This document shows, piece by piece, positions 35,672 to 43,154 of a DNA stretch of 64,000 bases (position 1 is its first letter; each line of letters begins with the position of its first letter). The stretch comes from Pseudoxanthomonas yeongjuensis (GTDB lineage Bacteria > Pseudomonadota > Gammaproteobacteria > Xanthomonadales > Xanthomonadaceae). The DNA lies in contig NZ_PDWT01000011.1 in NCBI RefSeq assembly GCF_010093345.1, positions 1-64,000 of the forward strand. Direction: 5' to 3'. The notes under the pieces were generated by a model that did no database searches, was not told the DNA's origin, and was given only the letters and a program-made list of their open reading frames with translations. The translations under genes and the position numbers were made by a program.

Positions 35672-36380
35672 CTTTCCGAAGGTTTTCTGAAGTCGTCATC
35701 CCGGCGCAAGCTGGGATCCATCTTGATCTTGCTCCCGGTCTCCTCCTTTGCGCATAGCGTAGGAGAGGATTGGGGAGGGATGCCTTGGACATTTGTTCTT
35801 TCTGTCATACCGGCGGAAGCCCGAATCCAGCGCCTTTTCCTTCGCTCATCGTCCCTACGCAGAGCCTGCCCCGAATGCTGCAGTTGGGCGCGGTAAGCGC
35901 TTGATCATCCAGTGGCTTTGGCTCTTCGCTCTTGTTTAAAGCCGCAGCGTTGACCAGTTGCGCTTTTGGAAGCCGCGCTATGCGCGGGTCACTCTCTTGC
36001 TTGTGCGAAGCAGCGCTCCACAACAGCCGCATGGCTGGTCAAGCGACCAAAGAGAGCACCCCCTGTCGAGTACGGGGCAGGCTGTAACGGCGCGTCCGGC
36101 GATGAAGTCGCCGGGCTCGCGAGCAGGCCGGGAATTTTCGTAAGGCGCATACCGGTATCAAGTACGGGGCAGGCTCTGCGTCTATGAAAGCGGCACACAT
36201 CCTTGTGGGTCGTGCCTGCGGTGTTGTACCCGACCCGCCCGCCGCGCCTCGCGGCATCCGCAGGCAACGGCCAATGTCATAAGCCAAAGCCACCTCCCGC
36301 ATCGGATCGGCCGCTACATACGCCTTCCTCCCCATGCTTTGTTAGCATCGGCAGTCCGGAATCCGACAGGCGAGGCGAAC
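35672..36380. other. Gene-free, decayed stretch before pntAA
   Basis: 709 bp without a supported gene. It holds a family-D half copy (35694-35730) and another diverged copy near 35800-35834 (TGTCATACCGGCGGAAGCCC). A short motif, CGGGGCAGGCTCTGCGT, at about 36166-36182 is inverted at about 35863-35879 and partly repeated at 36074-36086. Segments such as 'GGGTCACTCTCTTGCTTGTG' resemble, from memory, dispersed repeats of this bacterial family. Open frames here are low-complexity and unconvincing. The pntAA promoter should lie near 36330-36370. Confidence 0.55.
35694..35730. repeat. Family D repeat, single arm
   Basis: CGTCATCCCGGCGCAAGCTG GGATCCATCTTGATCTT matches the left arm at 28954 with three changes; no facing right arm follows. 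Confidence 0.75.
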
Positions 36381-37478
36381 ATGGCGGTTGAAGTGCTGGT
36401 GTTGAAGGAGACGGCGCCAGGCGAGCGCCGCGTGGCCGCCACCCCGGAAACGGTGAAGAAGCTCGTAGCCGCGGGCGCCAGCATCAGGATCGAGAGCGGC
36501 GCCGGGCTTGGCGCCGGCTTCGTGGACCAGGCTTATCTCGACGCGGGTGCGCATCTGGCCACCGCCGACACTCCTGCCCAGGCCGACCTGGTCTTGTGCG
36601 TGCAGTCGCCTGATCCCGCCGCCATAGGCCAGTTGAAGCAGGGTGCCGCCCTGGTCGGCATGCCCCAGCCGCAAGCCGATGCCGCCCGAGCCGATGCGCT
36701 CAAGGCGCGCGGCATCCTCGCCTTCCCGCTGGAAAAACTGCCGCGCACCACGCGCGCGCAATCGATGGACGTGCTCAGTTCGCAGGCCGGCATGGCCGGT
36801 TACAAGGCAGTGCTGATCGCCGCGCAGTTGGCGCCGCGTTTCTTTCCCATGCTTACCACCGCCGCTGGCACCATCCGTCCCTCCAAGGTGCTGATCGTCG
36901 GCGCCGGCGTGGCCGGTCTGCAGGGTGTCGCCACCGCCAAGCGCCTGGGCGCGCAGGTGGAAGGTTTCGATGTGCGCCCGGAAACGCGCGAGCAGATCGA
37001 ATCGCTGGGCGGAAAATTCCTGGATCTGGGCGTCAGCGCCGCAGGCGAGGGCGGTTATGCGCGCCAGCTCACCGACGAGGAGCGTGCCGAGCAACAGCGC
37101 CGACTCGCCGATCACTTGAAAGGCATCGACGTGGTGGTCTGCACCGCCGCGGTGCCGGGTCGCCCGGCACCCAAGATCATCACCATGGCCATGGTGGAGG
37201 CGATGAAACCCGGCAGCGTGATCGTCGACCTTGCCGCCGAAACCGGTGGCAACTGCGAAGCCACGCGACCTGGCGAGACCATCGAGCACAACGGCGTCAC
37301 CGTCGCCGGCCCGCTCAACCTGGCCAGCATGGGCGCGGTCCACGCCAGCGAGATGTATTCGCGAAACGTCTTCAACTTCGTAGCGCTGTTCGTCAAGGAA
37401 GGCGCGGTCACTTTCGACTGGAATGACGAGTTGCTGGCGAAGACGCGGTGGCCGGAAATGGTTGCGCCCAATCAGTAG
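36381..37478 (+). CDS. pntAA: NAD(P) transhydrogenase subunit alpha, part 1 (soluble domain I)
   Basis: NAD(H)-binding domain of the proton-translocating transhydrogenase. The 365-aa protein has 'KETAPGERRVAATPETVKKL' at the N-terminus, 'RAQSMDVLSSQAGMAGYKAV' and the Rossmann loop 'VLIVGAGVAGLQGVATAKRLGA'. In the three-gene version the membrane part is separate (pntAB at 40194). Here 2.7 kb of unrelated genes intervene. The stop TAG is followed immediately by the core site of an integron-type cassette, so downstream coupling was cut. Confidence 0.95.
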   Translation: MAVEVLVLKETAPGERRVAATPETVKKLVAAGASIRIESGAGLGAGFVDQAYLDAGAHLATADTPAQADLVLCVQSPDPAAIGQLKQGAALVGMPQPQADAARADALKARGILAFPLEKLPRTTRAQSMDVLSSQAGMAGYKAVLIAAQLAPRFFPMLTTAAGTIRPSKVLIVGAGVAGLQGVATAKRLGAQVEGFDVRPETREQIESLGGKFLDLGVSAAGEGGYARQLTDEERAEQQRRLADHLKGIDVVVCTAAVPGRPAPKIITMAMVEAMKPGSVIVDLAAETGGNCEATRPGETIEHNGVTVAGPLNLASMGAVHASEMYSRNVFNFVALFVKEGAVTFDWNDELLAKTRWPEMVAPNQ

Positions 37479-37503
37479 TTGGGCTTTATCCGGAGACTGT
37501 GTC

Positions 37504-37932
37504 GTGCTCCAGTGGAGCAATTCGACGGACTCGGTCAACTGGCCGGAGCTCTCCGAGATGTATCGGCTCGCTCCGCTTGGCAACAAATCGCCGGGCTGGC
37601 TGGAAACTGCATTTTCAAACAGCATGTTCAAGTTCTTTGCCCGGGAGAACAACGTGCTGGTTGCCGCTGGACGTGCCGTAGCTGACGGTGTCGATTGCTC
37701 ATATATCTGCGATATCGCTGTTCATCCTTCGCATCAGGGCCGCGGCCTGGGCCGTGAAGTCATCGGGCGCCTCGTGGCTGCGTCCGAAGGACATAGGAAG
37801 ATCATCCTTTACGCCGTTCCCGGCAAGGAGGATTTCTATCGCAGGTTCGGGTTCCGTCGCATGAGAACGGCTATGGCGATATTCGATAACCCTGACCAGG
37901 CAGCCAACAATGGCTACACGGATGAAGCCTGA
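37504..37932 (+). CDS. GNAT acetyltransferase on an integron-type gene cassette
   Basis: A 142-aa GNAT protein from GTG 37504. The acetyl-CoA loop is 'HPSHQGRGLGREVIGRLV' and the C-terminal strand 'KIILYAVPGKEDFYRRFGFR'. Substrate unknown; similar small GNATs are common cassette genes. GC content is clearly lower than in pntAA and codon choice differs. The stop codon TGA lies inside the R'' box of the attC-like site at 37927, a hallmark of cassette genes. The cassette would run from the GTTGGGC core at 37479 to 37980. Confidence 0.85.
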   Translation: MLQWSNSTDSVNWPELSEMYRLAPLGNKSPGWLETAFSNSMFKFFARENNVLVAAGRAVADGVDCSYICDIAVHPSHQGRGLGREVIGRLVAASEGHRKIILYAVPGKEDFYRRFGFRRMRTAMAIFDNPDQAANNGYTDEA

Positions 37933-37986
37933 CAATTCATTCGAGCCGGACCCGCTTCGCGGGCCGGCCCGATTCAGGCGTCAGGC
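37927..37986 (+). other. attC-like recombination site (59-base element)
   Basis: Outer boxes GCCTGAC (37927-37933) and GTCAGGC (37980-37986) are exact reverse complements. Between them 'AATTCATTCGAGCCGGACCC' and 'GCTTCGCGGG' closely follow the aadA-type attC (AATTCGTTCAAGCCGACGCC GCTTCGCGGC as recalled). The right box reads GTC where consensus is GTT, with the matching change in the left box, so folding is kept but integrase activity may be reduced. No integrase gene is in the window. Confidence 0.82.
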
Positions 37987-37990
37987 GCCA

Positions 37991-38272
37991 ATGGCAGCGA
38001 CACGGATATTTTCAGTTGCAAGCCCGCTCATTCTTGCCGCGATCGGCATCGCAATGGGTGCCTGTGCGGTTCTTTTCGCGTCCCCTCACAACTTGCCCGT
38101 TTGGCAGATCGGGTCATGGACGCCCGTCATTGCGCTATTTTTCTTGTTGGTGCTCGTCCTGGCTTCCGCCTATTCACTGGCTACAAACCATGCCGCCAGG
38201 ACCTGGCAACGGATTGGCTCGTTCTTGCTCGGCCTTGCATGCCTGGCGGTTGTTGCTGTTGGATCTTTCTAG
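37991..38272 (+). CDS. Small membrane protein, probable second cassette gene
   Basis: A 93-aa protein with three hydrophobic segments (about residues 9-30, 44-63 and 77-93). ATG 37991 lies 4 bp after the right box of the attC-like site, the usual layout for the first gene of the next cassette. Low GC, like the GNAT gene. No homologue recognised. I could not find an attC after its stop; instead a GTAGGGCGGAATGATCGAAG-type repeat begins at about 38319. The cassette end may be lost. Confidence 0.65.
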   Translation: MAATRIFSVASPLILAAIGIAMGACAVLFASPHNLPVWQIGSWTPVIALFFLLVLVLASAYSLATNHAARTWQRIGSFLLGLACLAVVAVGSF

Positions 38273-38318
38273 CATGGACGTCATCGACAAAAGCCCAAGA
38301 TATCAAGATCGGAAACCG

Positions 38319-38355
38319 TAGGGCGGAATGATCGAAGGGCATCGCGCCGCACGAC
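38319..38355. repeat. GTAGGGCGGAAT-type dispersed repeat, degenerate
   Basis: CGTAGGGCGGAATGATCGAA GGGCATCGCGCCGC resembles the common GTAGGGCGGA(A)T...GC(A)TT(C)CGCC repeat of proteobacteria, partly palindromic (GGCGGAAT against ATCGCGCC). It marks the downstream side of the cassette insert. Confidence 0.45.
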
Positions 38356-38489
38356 TATCCGTAGCCAGCAGCACCCGCCACCGAATGATTGCTCTTGCCT
38401 AGTGCACGGATACGCATCGCCATTCCCATTCGGCGCAATGCCTGTTGAATGCCTCGCGAACAGGAGAAGCCGTTTCCGAGAGTCCAGGA

Positions 38490-38553
38490 GCGGGTCTTGT
38501 CCCGCCTTCTGGGATCCCGCGACTTCCATGCGGTGGGCCGGGGCCAACCCTAT
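38490..38553. repeat. Short palindromes, family F
   Basis: GCGGGTCTTGTCCCGCC (38490-38506) and GGTGGGCCGGGGCCAACC (38532-38549) match the pair at 53917-54024. They lie after the stop of the minus-strand DUF3106 gene, where they could end its transcript. Confidence 0.7.
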
Positions 38554-38565
38554 GCCAATTCCCGA

Positions 38566-39006
38566 TTACCTGATCGGCGGAGATGTCGGCCCCTTCGGCG
38601 CATGCTTCTCCACCCATGTGCGCCGCTGTTCCGGCGTCATCCGGCGCCAGTCCTCGCGCAGTTCCTTGCGCTGTTCGGGCGACAGCTTCTTCATCTGTTC
38701 GAACAGGACGCGCGCTTCCTCGCGCTGTTGCGGATTCATGTGCTCGAAACGGCGCATGCCCTTGCGCGCCTGCCTGCGTTGTTCGGGCGACATTTCCTTC
38801 CAGCGTTGTGCGTGTTCCAGCATGCGCGGGCGCTGTTCGGGGTCGCTGTTCCAGCGCTCGCGTACTGGGGCGATCAACGCCTCGCGCTGCTGCGGGGTCA
38901 GTTTGTCCCAGTCGGGAAGCGACTGCGCAGGCGTCGATTGCGCCAGGGCATTGCCGGCCAGCAGCAACAGGGCGAACGGCAGGGATCGGGAAAATAGGGT
39001 CTTCAT
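38566..39006 (-). CDS. DUF3106 periplasmic protein with repeated (L/M)(T/S/N)PxQ motifs
   Basis: A 146-aa protein with a signal peptide (residues 1-22, 'LLLLAGNALAQ'). The mature helical part contains five motifs of the type LTPQQ/MSPEQ/MNPQQ/LSPEQ/MTPEQ at about 36, 72, 90, 108 and 123. Such LTxxQ motifs also mark the Spy/CpxP/ZraP/CnrX periplasmic sensor-chaperones, although DUF3106 is listed apart from them. It is rich in Arg, Glu and Met. It is the last gene of a minus-strand unit after an ECF sigma factor and a one-TM protein, so a periplasmic sensing or stress role is plausible. Confidence 0.82.
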   Translation of the reverse strand: MKTLFSRSLPFALLLLAGNALAQSTPAQSLPDWDKLTPQQREALIAPVRERWNSDPEQRPRMLEHAQRWKEMSPEQRRQARKGMRRFEHMNPQQREEARVLFEQMKKLSPEQRKELREDWRRMTPEQRRTWVEKHAPKGPTSPPIR

Positions 39007-39010
39007 TCGA

Positions 39011-39376
39011 TTACTCCATGGCCAGCGGCTCGGCTTCGGAAGAAGCCAGCCACAGGTACAGGTCGGGATTTTCGTCAAGCACGGCCGCGCTGTCGGCATA
39101 GCTGCCGCCGCTGGTTGCCGCGGCCATCGGTTGTGCCACGGGCGTGGGTGTGGAATGAGGCAGGAAGCGCATGCCGATAGCTATGGCAAGCACTGCCGGG
39201 AGCACGCTGGCCGCAGCCCAGCGCCAGGCATGCCCGCGTTGCGGAGCCGTCTGCGCGGCATGCCGGGCGGCACGCAACCGCGCCAGGGTCGGCGGCGAAA
39301 TTCGGTCCACGGCGGCCGCGTGCAGCTTGCGCATGTCGCGGTCGAACATTTCTTTGTCTTCGATCCCCGGGTTCAT
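39011..39376 (-). CDS. Putative anti-sigma factor, single membrane segment
   Basis: A 121-aa protein: cytoplasmic N-terminal helical part (residues 1-50), one membrane segment (about 52-70, 'RWAAASVLPAVLAIAIGMRF') and a short periplasmic tail (70-121) rich in Ala, Ser and acidic residues. Size, topology and position directly after the ECF sigma gene (ATGA overlap) are those of an anti-sigma factor, but no known anti-sigma domain is obvious. Followed 4 bp later by the DUF3106 gene. Confidence 0.72.
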   Translation of the reverse strand: MNPGIEDKEMFDRDMRKLHAAAVDRISPPTLARLRAARHAAQTAPQRGHAWRWAAASVLPAVLAIAIGMRFLPHSTPTPVAQPMAAATSGGSYADSAAVLDENPDLYLWLASSEAEPLAME

Positions 39377-39948
39377 CGGAAATCCTCCAGTTGTTTCTGC
39401 AATGCGTCGCGTGCGCGCGACAGGTGGGTCTTGACCGAGCCTTCCGAGCAGCCCATGGCTTTCGCGGTATCGGCCACGTCCAGTTCCTCCAGCACGCGCA
39501 GGGTGAAGGCTTCGCGCTGGCGGGCCGGCAATTTGCGCAGCGCCAGGGTCAGTCTGGTGTACGCTTCGCGCTGGTCGTGCGCTTGCGAGGGTCCGGCGGC
39601 GGAATCGGCCCAGTCGATCAGACTGTCTTCGCTGCGTTCGCTGGCGAGCGCGAACAGGCGCAGGCGGAAATTGCCGCGCCGCTGCAGGTCCACGATCTTG
39701 CGCCGCAGGATGCTCCAGAACAGCGGTGTCCATTCGGCGGCGGGACGCTCGCGATAGGCCAGCATCTTCATCATCGCGTCCTGCACCGCGTCCAGCGCGT
39801 CGTCGCGGCTGCGCAGGCCGGCTTCGGCGAAACGGAACGCGCGAGTGCCCACATCGGCCAGGAACAGTTCCAGCGTCGCCGGCGGTCGCATGGCGGTCTG
39901 CGGCGGCTGGTCAAGGCCGGCCTGGCTGATGTCGGGGCTCACCAACAC
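39373..39948 (-). CDS. ECF-type RNA polymerase sigma factor
   Basis: A 191-aa sigma-70-family protein with region 2 (about 30-95, 'RDDALDAVQDAMMKML...FWSILRRKIVDLQRR') and region 4 (about 135-185, 'LPARQREAFTLRVLEELDVA' and 'SEGSVKTHLSRARDAL'). The start GTG 39948 lies 3 bp after the stop of a 39-aa ORF, suggesting coupling; GTG 39942 and ATG 39891 are alternatives. Forms a unit with the putative anti-sigma and DUF3106 genes. Confidence 0.9.
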   Translation of the reverse strand: MLVSPDISQAGLDQPPQTAMRPPATLELFLADVGTRAFRFAEAGLRSRDDALDAVQDAMMKMLAYRERPAAEWTPLFWSILRRKIVDLQRRGNFRLRLFALASERSEDSLIDWADSAAGPSQAHDQREAYTRLTLALRKLPARQREAFTLRVLEELDVADTAKAMGCSEGSVKTHLSRARDALQKQLEDFR

Positions 39949-39951
39949 AGC

Positions 39952-40071
39952 TTAGTGCCTGTGGTCCGGGCGGTGATCGAAACGGTCGCCGAAGTCGCAG
40001 GCGGAGGCGGAGGCGGTACCGACGATGCCCGGCGACAATGCGGCAAGCAACGACATCGGCTTGTACTTCAT
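39952..40071 (-). CDS. Small secreted His-rich peptide (39 aa)
   Basis: A 39-codon ORF with GAGG 8 bp before ATG 40071. Residues 1-24 form a signal peptide (MKYKPMSLLAALSPGIVGTA then SASA), leaving a mature CDFGDRFDHRPDHRH with four His or more and one Cys. The stop is 3 bp before the sigma factor GTG. The mature peptide could bind a transition metal. Its short length makes it uncertain; ribosome site, signal peptide and spacing argue for a real gene. Confidence 0.55.
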   Translation of the reverse strand: MKYKPMSLLAALSPGIVGTASASACDFGDRFDHRPDHRH

Positions 40072-40193
40072 GGCAGGGGCCTCGCTGGGGGTAAGGGGGA
40101 AACGCTGCCGGCAGGGATCGGTTGACCTTGCTGCCCAAGGATTCAGGGCCCGGTTATGATGCGGATCGGGCACGGTGCCCCGGGAGAGAGTGG

Positions 40194-40505
40194 ATGAGCG
40201 ACGGTTTCGTGGCCCTGTACATCTTCATGCTGGCGGCCATCGCCGGCCACGTGATCATTTCGCGGGTGCCGGTGATCCTGCATACGCCGCTGATGTCGGG
40301 TTCCAATTTCATCCATGGCATCGTGCTGATCGGCGCCATGATCGTGCTGGGCCATGCCGACACCACCCTGGAAAAGGTCATCGGCTTCGTCGCCGTGCTG
40401 CTGGGCGCGGGCAACGCCGCCGGCGGCTACGTGGTGACCGAGCGCATGCTGGACATGTTCAAGTCTTCGAAGAAGCCGGCCACCAAATCCGGAGCGCAGC
40501 CATGA
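40194..40505 (+). CDS. pntAB: NAD(P) transhydrogenase subunit alpha, part 2 (membrane)
   Basis: A 103-aa protein with three membrane segments ('LYIFMLAAIAGHVIISRV', 'FIHGIVLIGAMIVLG', 'VIGFVAVLLGAGNAAGGYVV'), the C-terminal membrane part of PntA. ATG 40194 follows GGGAGAGAG. The stop overlaps the pntB start (ATGA). In related organisms it is expected close behind pntAA; here pntAA ends 2.7 kb upstream. Confidence 0.94.
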   Translation: MSDGFVALYIFMLAAIAGHVIISRVPVILHTPLMSGSNFIHGIVLIGAMIVLGHADTTLEKVIGFVAVLLGAGNAAGGYVVTERMLDMFKSSKKPATKSGAQP

Positions 40506-41908
40506 GCTGGGTCACGCCCGAACTGCTGGCGACCCTGGTCAAGGTGAGCTACCTGGTCGCCGCGACCCTGTTCCTGCTCGGCCTGCAGCGCATGGCCTCG
40601 CCGATGACCGCGCGCAGCGGCATCCGCTGGGCCGGCCTGGGCATGCTGATCGCCACGGTCGCCACTTTCCTGCACCCGCAATTGAACAACCACCTGCTGA
40701 TCTTCGTGGCGGTGGTCATCGGTACCGCGGCGGCGTGGATCTCGGCCAATCGCGTGGCCATCACCGACATGCCGCAGATGGTGGCGCTGTACAACGGCAT
40801 GGGTGGCGGCTCGGCGGCGGCGATCGGCGCGGTGGAGCTATTGAGGTACTCGTCCGTGGGCGGTTCGCCCTCGCACACGACCCTGGTGCTGGCGGTGGTC
40901 GGCGCGCTGATCGGCGCGGTGTCGCTGTCGGGTTCGATCATCGCCTGGGCCAAGCTCGACGGGCGCATGGACAAGCGCTACACCTTCACCGGCCAGCAGT
41001 GGTTCAACGCGGGGGTCGCGGTTGCGGCCGTGATCCTCGGGGTAATGGCGATCTGGACCCTGGGAACGCCCTGGATCATCGCGTTCTTCATCGTCGCGCT
41101 GGCGCTCGGCATCCTGATGACGCTGCCGATCGGCGGCGCCGACATGCCGGTGGTGATCTCGCTGTACAACGCGTTCACCGGGCTCGCGGTGGCCTTCGAA
41201 GGCTATGTGCTGGGCATCGAGACCCTGATCATCGCCGGCATGATGGTCGGTGCGGCCGGCATGTTGTTGACCCGATTGATGGCCAAGGCCATGAACCGGC
41301 CGATCAGCGGCGTGCTGTTCTCCAACTTCGGCGGCGGCAGCGGCGAGATGCAGGAGATCGCCGGCTCGCAGAAACCCATCGAGGCCGGCGATGTGGCCGC
41401 GATGATGGCCTTCGCCGAACGCGTGGTGATCGTCCCGGGTTACGGCCTGGCCGTGGCCCAGGCCCAGCACAAGATCTGGGAACTGGCGCAGCGGCTGATG
41501 GAGCGCGGGGTCAAGGTGAAGTTCGCGATCCATCCGGTCGCCGGACGCATGCCCGGGCATATGAACGTGCTGCTGGCCGAGGCCGGCGTGCCCTACGACC
41601 TGATCGCCGACATGGACGACATCAACCCCGAATTCCCCAACACCGACGTGTCGCTGGTGATCGGCGCCAACGACGTGGTCAATCCGGTGGCCAAGACCGA
41701 TCCCGCGTCGCCGATCTACGGCATGCCGATCCTGGACGTGGTCGAATCGAAGAACACCATCGTGATCAAGCGCGGCAAGGGCACCGGTTTCGCCGGCATC
41801 GAGAATGCGCTGTTCTACGCCGACAACACCCGAATGCTGTATGGCGATGGCGCGGAGATGGCGAGCGCGCTGGTCAGCGAACTGAAGGCGCTGGATGGCG
41901 GGCACTGA
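40502..41908 (+). CDS. pntB: NAD(P) transhydrogenase subunit beta
   Basis: Membrane and NADP(H)-binding subunit of the proton-pumping transhydrogenase that makes NADPH from NADH. The 468-aa protein has about eight to nine membrane helices over residues 1-270 and a C-terminal NADP domain with 'VVIVPGYGLAVAQAQHKIWELAQRL', 'HPVAGRMPGHMNVLLAEAG' and 'VIGANDVVNPVAKTDPASPI'. Full family length. ATG 40502 overlaps the pntAB stop. Confidence 0.97.
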   Translation: MSWVTPELLATLVKVSYLVAATLFLLGLQRMASPMTARSGIRWAGLGMLIATVATFLHPQLNNHLLIFVAVVIGTAAAWISANRVAITDMPQMVALYNGMGGGSAAAIGAVELLRYSSVGGSPSHTTLVLAVVGALIGAVSLSGSIIAWAKLDGRMDKRYTFTGQQWFNAGVAVAAVILGVMAIWTLGTPWIIAFFIVALALGILMTLPIGGADMPVVISLYNAFTGLAVAFEGYVLGIETLIIAGMMVGAAGMLLTRLMAKAMNRPISGVLFSNFGGGSGEMQEIAGSQKPIEAGDVAAMMAFAERVVIVPGYGLAVAQAQHKIWELAQRLMERGVKVKFAIHPVAGRMPGHMNVLLAEAGVPYDLIADMDDINPEFPNTDVSLVIGANDVVNPVAKTDPASPIYGMPILDVVESKNTIVIKRGKGTGFAGIENALFYADNTRMLYGDGAEMASALVSELKALDGGH

Positions 41909-42424
41909 ATGCGCCGGTGCATTTGGATGGCTGTATACGTCCTGCTGGTGTCCGGTTTTTCGGCAGCCCATCCAGCCTCGGCCACCGAAGTTTCAGATTT
42001 CCGGTCTGGCCTGGTATGCGACCCGGGAGAGCACGGGTGGATATGCCTGCGGACCGAAGATATCCACCTGACCGGTCAAGGCCGGTGCGTTTACGCCAAA
42101 CAGGAAATGCCCTGCACCTGGTATGGATTTTCCTTCAAGTATTCAGGCAACGAGCCGGGTACGCTTCTTGTATGCAGATACAGGAGCGCCGTCCCTTCCG
42201 CATTGGGAAACCCAAAGGAAGTGTTGATGGAAGATGACGCCGAAGGAAGCTATTCGCTGCCATTGGAGGGCACGCAGGGCACGTTCTACAACCCGCAATA
42301 CACCATCTTTGGCATCCGAGAGCCGGGACAGGCGGTCGACACGATCACGACCCGTTGCAGCATCGAAGGAAAGGAAGTGGCGAATTTCCGTTTCAACATC
42401 ATCAGTGCGGAGATTCCGGAGTAG
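41909..42424 (+). CDS. Hypothetical secreted protein
   Basis: A 171-aa protein starting at the base after the pntB stop. Residues 1-26 are a signal peptide ending near ASATE. The mature part has six or so cysteines ('LVCDPGEHGWICLRTEDIH', 'GRCVYAKQEMPCTWYGF', 'LVCRYRS', 'TTRCSIEG') that could pair. Lower GC than pntB. No family recognised. Being co-directional and adjacent, it may ride on the pnt transcript. Confidence 0.7.
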   Translation: MRRCIWMAVYVLLVSGFSAAHPASATEVSDFRSGLVCDPGEHGWICLRTEDIHLTGQGRCVYAKQEMPCTWYGFSFKYSGNEPGTLLVCRYRSAVPSALGNPKEVLMEDDAEGSYSLPLEGTQGTFYNPQYTIFGIREPGQAVDTITTRCSIEGKEVANFRFNIISAEIPE

Positions 42425-42454
42425 GGGTTGGCCATCTCCGGCGGGGTGCGGTTC

Positions 42455-42874
42455 TCAACGCCCGGCGATCACCGCAACGACCAGCGCCAGGCCCATCCAA
42501 ACCCGGTCCGCGATCGGGTTGGCCAACTTCGCCAGCGTCCACGCGTAGTCCGAACCCAGCTTCAGCGCCGAATCCCACGGGTTCAGTCCCATGGCAATGC
42601 CGATCTGAGTGGCCGCGATGCCCCAGTTGACCAGGGCGATGACCAGCAGCGTTGCCGTCACGGCCGCGACCGCGCGCGGCCAGCCGCGCGGCATCCCGCC
42701 GAGGCGCAGCATCAGCGCGGACGCGAGTGCGCTGGCCACGGCCATCCAGCCGCAGGGGCGCCCCAGGTAAAGCGCCAACAGTATCCAGAGGAGGGCGAGA
42801 AGGATTCCACCAAAGGGCAGCAGCACCGGCGGAAGCCAACGAGCCGGGTGGGAAGGGGGGATGGTCTGCTGCAT
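42455..42874 (-). CDS. Hypothetical membrane protein
   Basis: A 139-aa protein with three to four hydrophobic segments ('WLPPVLLPFGGILLALLWIL', 'GWMAVASALASALMLRL', 'AVAAVTATLLVIALVNWGIA', 'VWMGLALVVAVIAG'). ATG 42874 avoids a charged upstream extension. Function unknown. It converges with the secreted-protein gene at 41909. The 280 bp beyond its start hold no gene that I can support. Confidence 0.68.
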   Translation of the reverse strand: MQQTIPPSHPARWLPPVLLPFGGILLALLWILLALYLGRPCGWMAVASALASALMLRLGGMPRGWPRAVAAVTATLLVIALVNWGIAATQIGIAMGLNPWDSALKLGSDYAWTLAKLANPIADRVWMGLALVVAVIAGR

Positions 42875-43154
42875 CGAAACTCCAGGTGATGGCACAGGAT
42901 ACTGTGCCGGCACCCCGGGTCATGTGCGGGAAGTCGGGACTTCCTGCTCAAGGACGCTCTGCTCTGCGTCGCAGAGTCCGGCGCACGTCCGAGGCTTTGC
43001 TCCCGTGAAACCGGGTTGAGGGCGCGGATTCGCTATTACTCCGGGGCGGAACACACAGTTGCCGGGTCTTTGCAGCCTGCGGGCGCGGCGCTGGGAAGCG
43101 CAGGGCGCTAAAATGGCGGCTTGCGCCGACTGGCGCCGCCCCCACTTGGTTCTT

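Noticed and set aside
35805-36267. Small minus-strand open frames (75 and 92 aa) before pntAA
   Set aside because: No ribosome sites, no domain, and they translate repeated DNA (PVLDTG-type strings).
37423-37503. Longer N-terminus (169 aa) for the cassette GNAT
   Set aside because: It would start within pntAA in another frame and add 27 residues unlike GNAT proteins; GTG 37504 fits the fold and the cassette layout.
38273-38420. attC site closing the second cassette
   Set aside because: No complementary RYYYAAC/GTTRRRY boxes with a suitable centre were found; only a GTAGGGCGGAAT-type repeat is visible.
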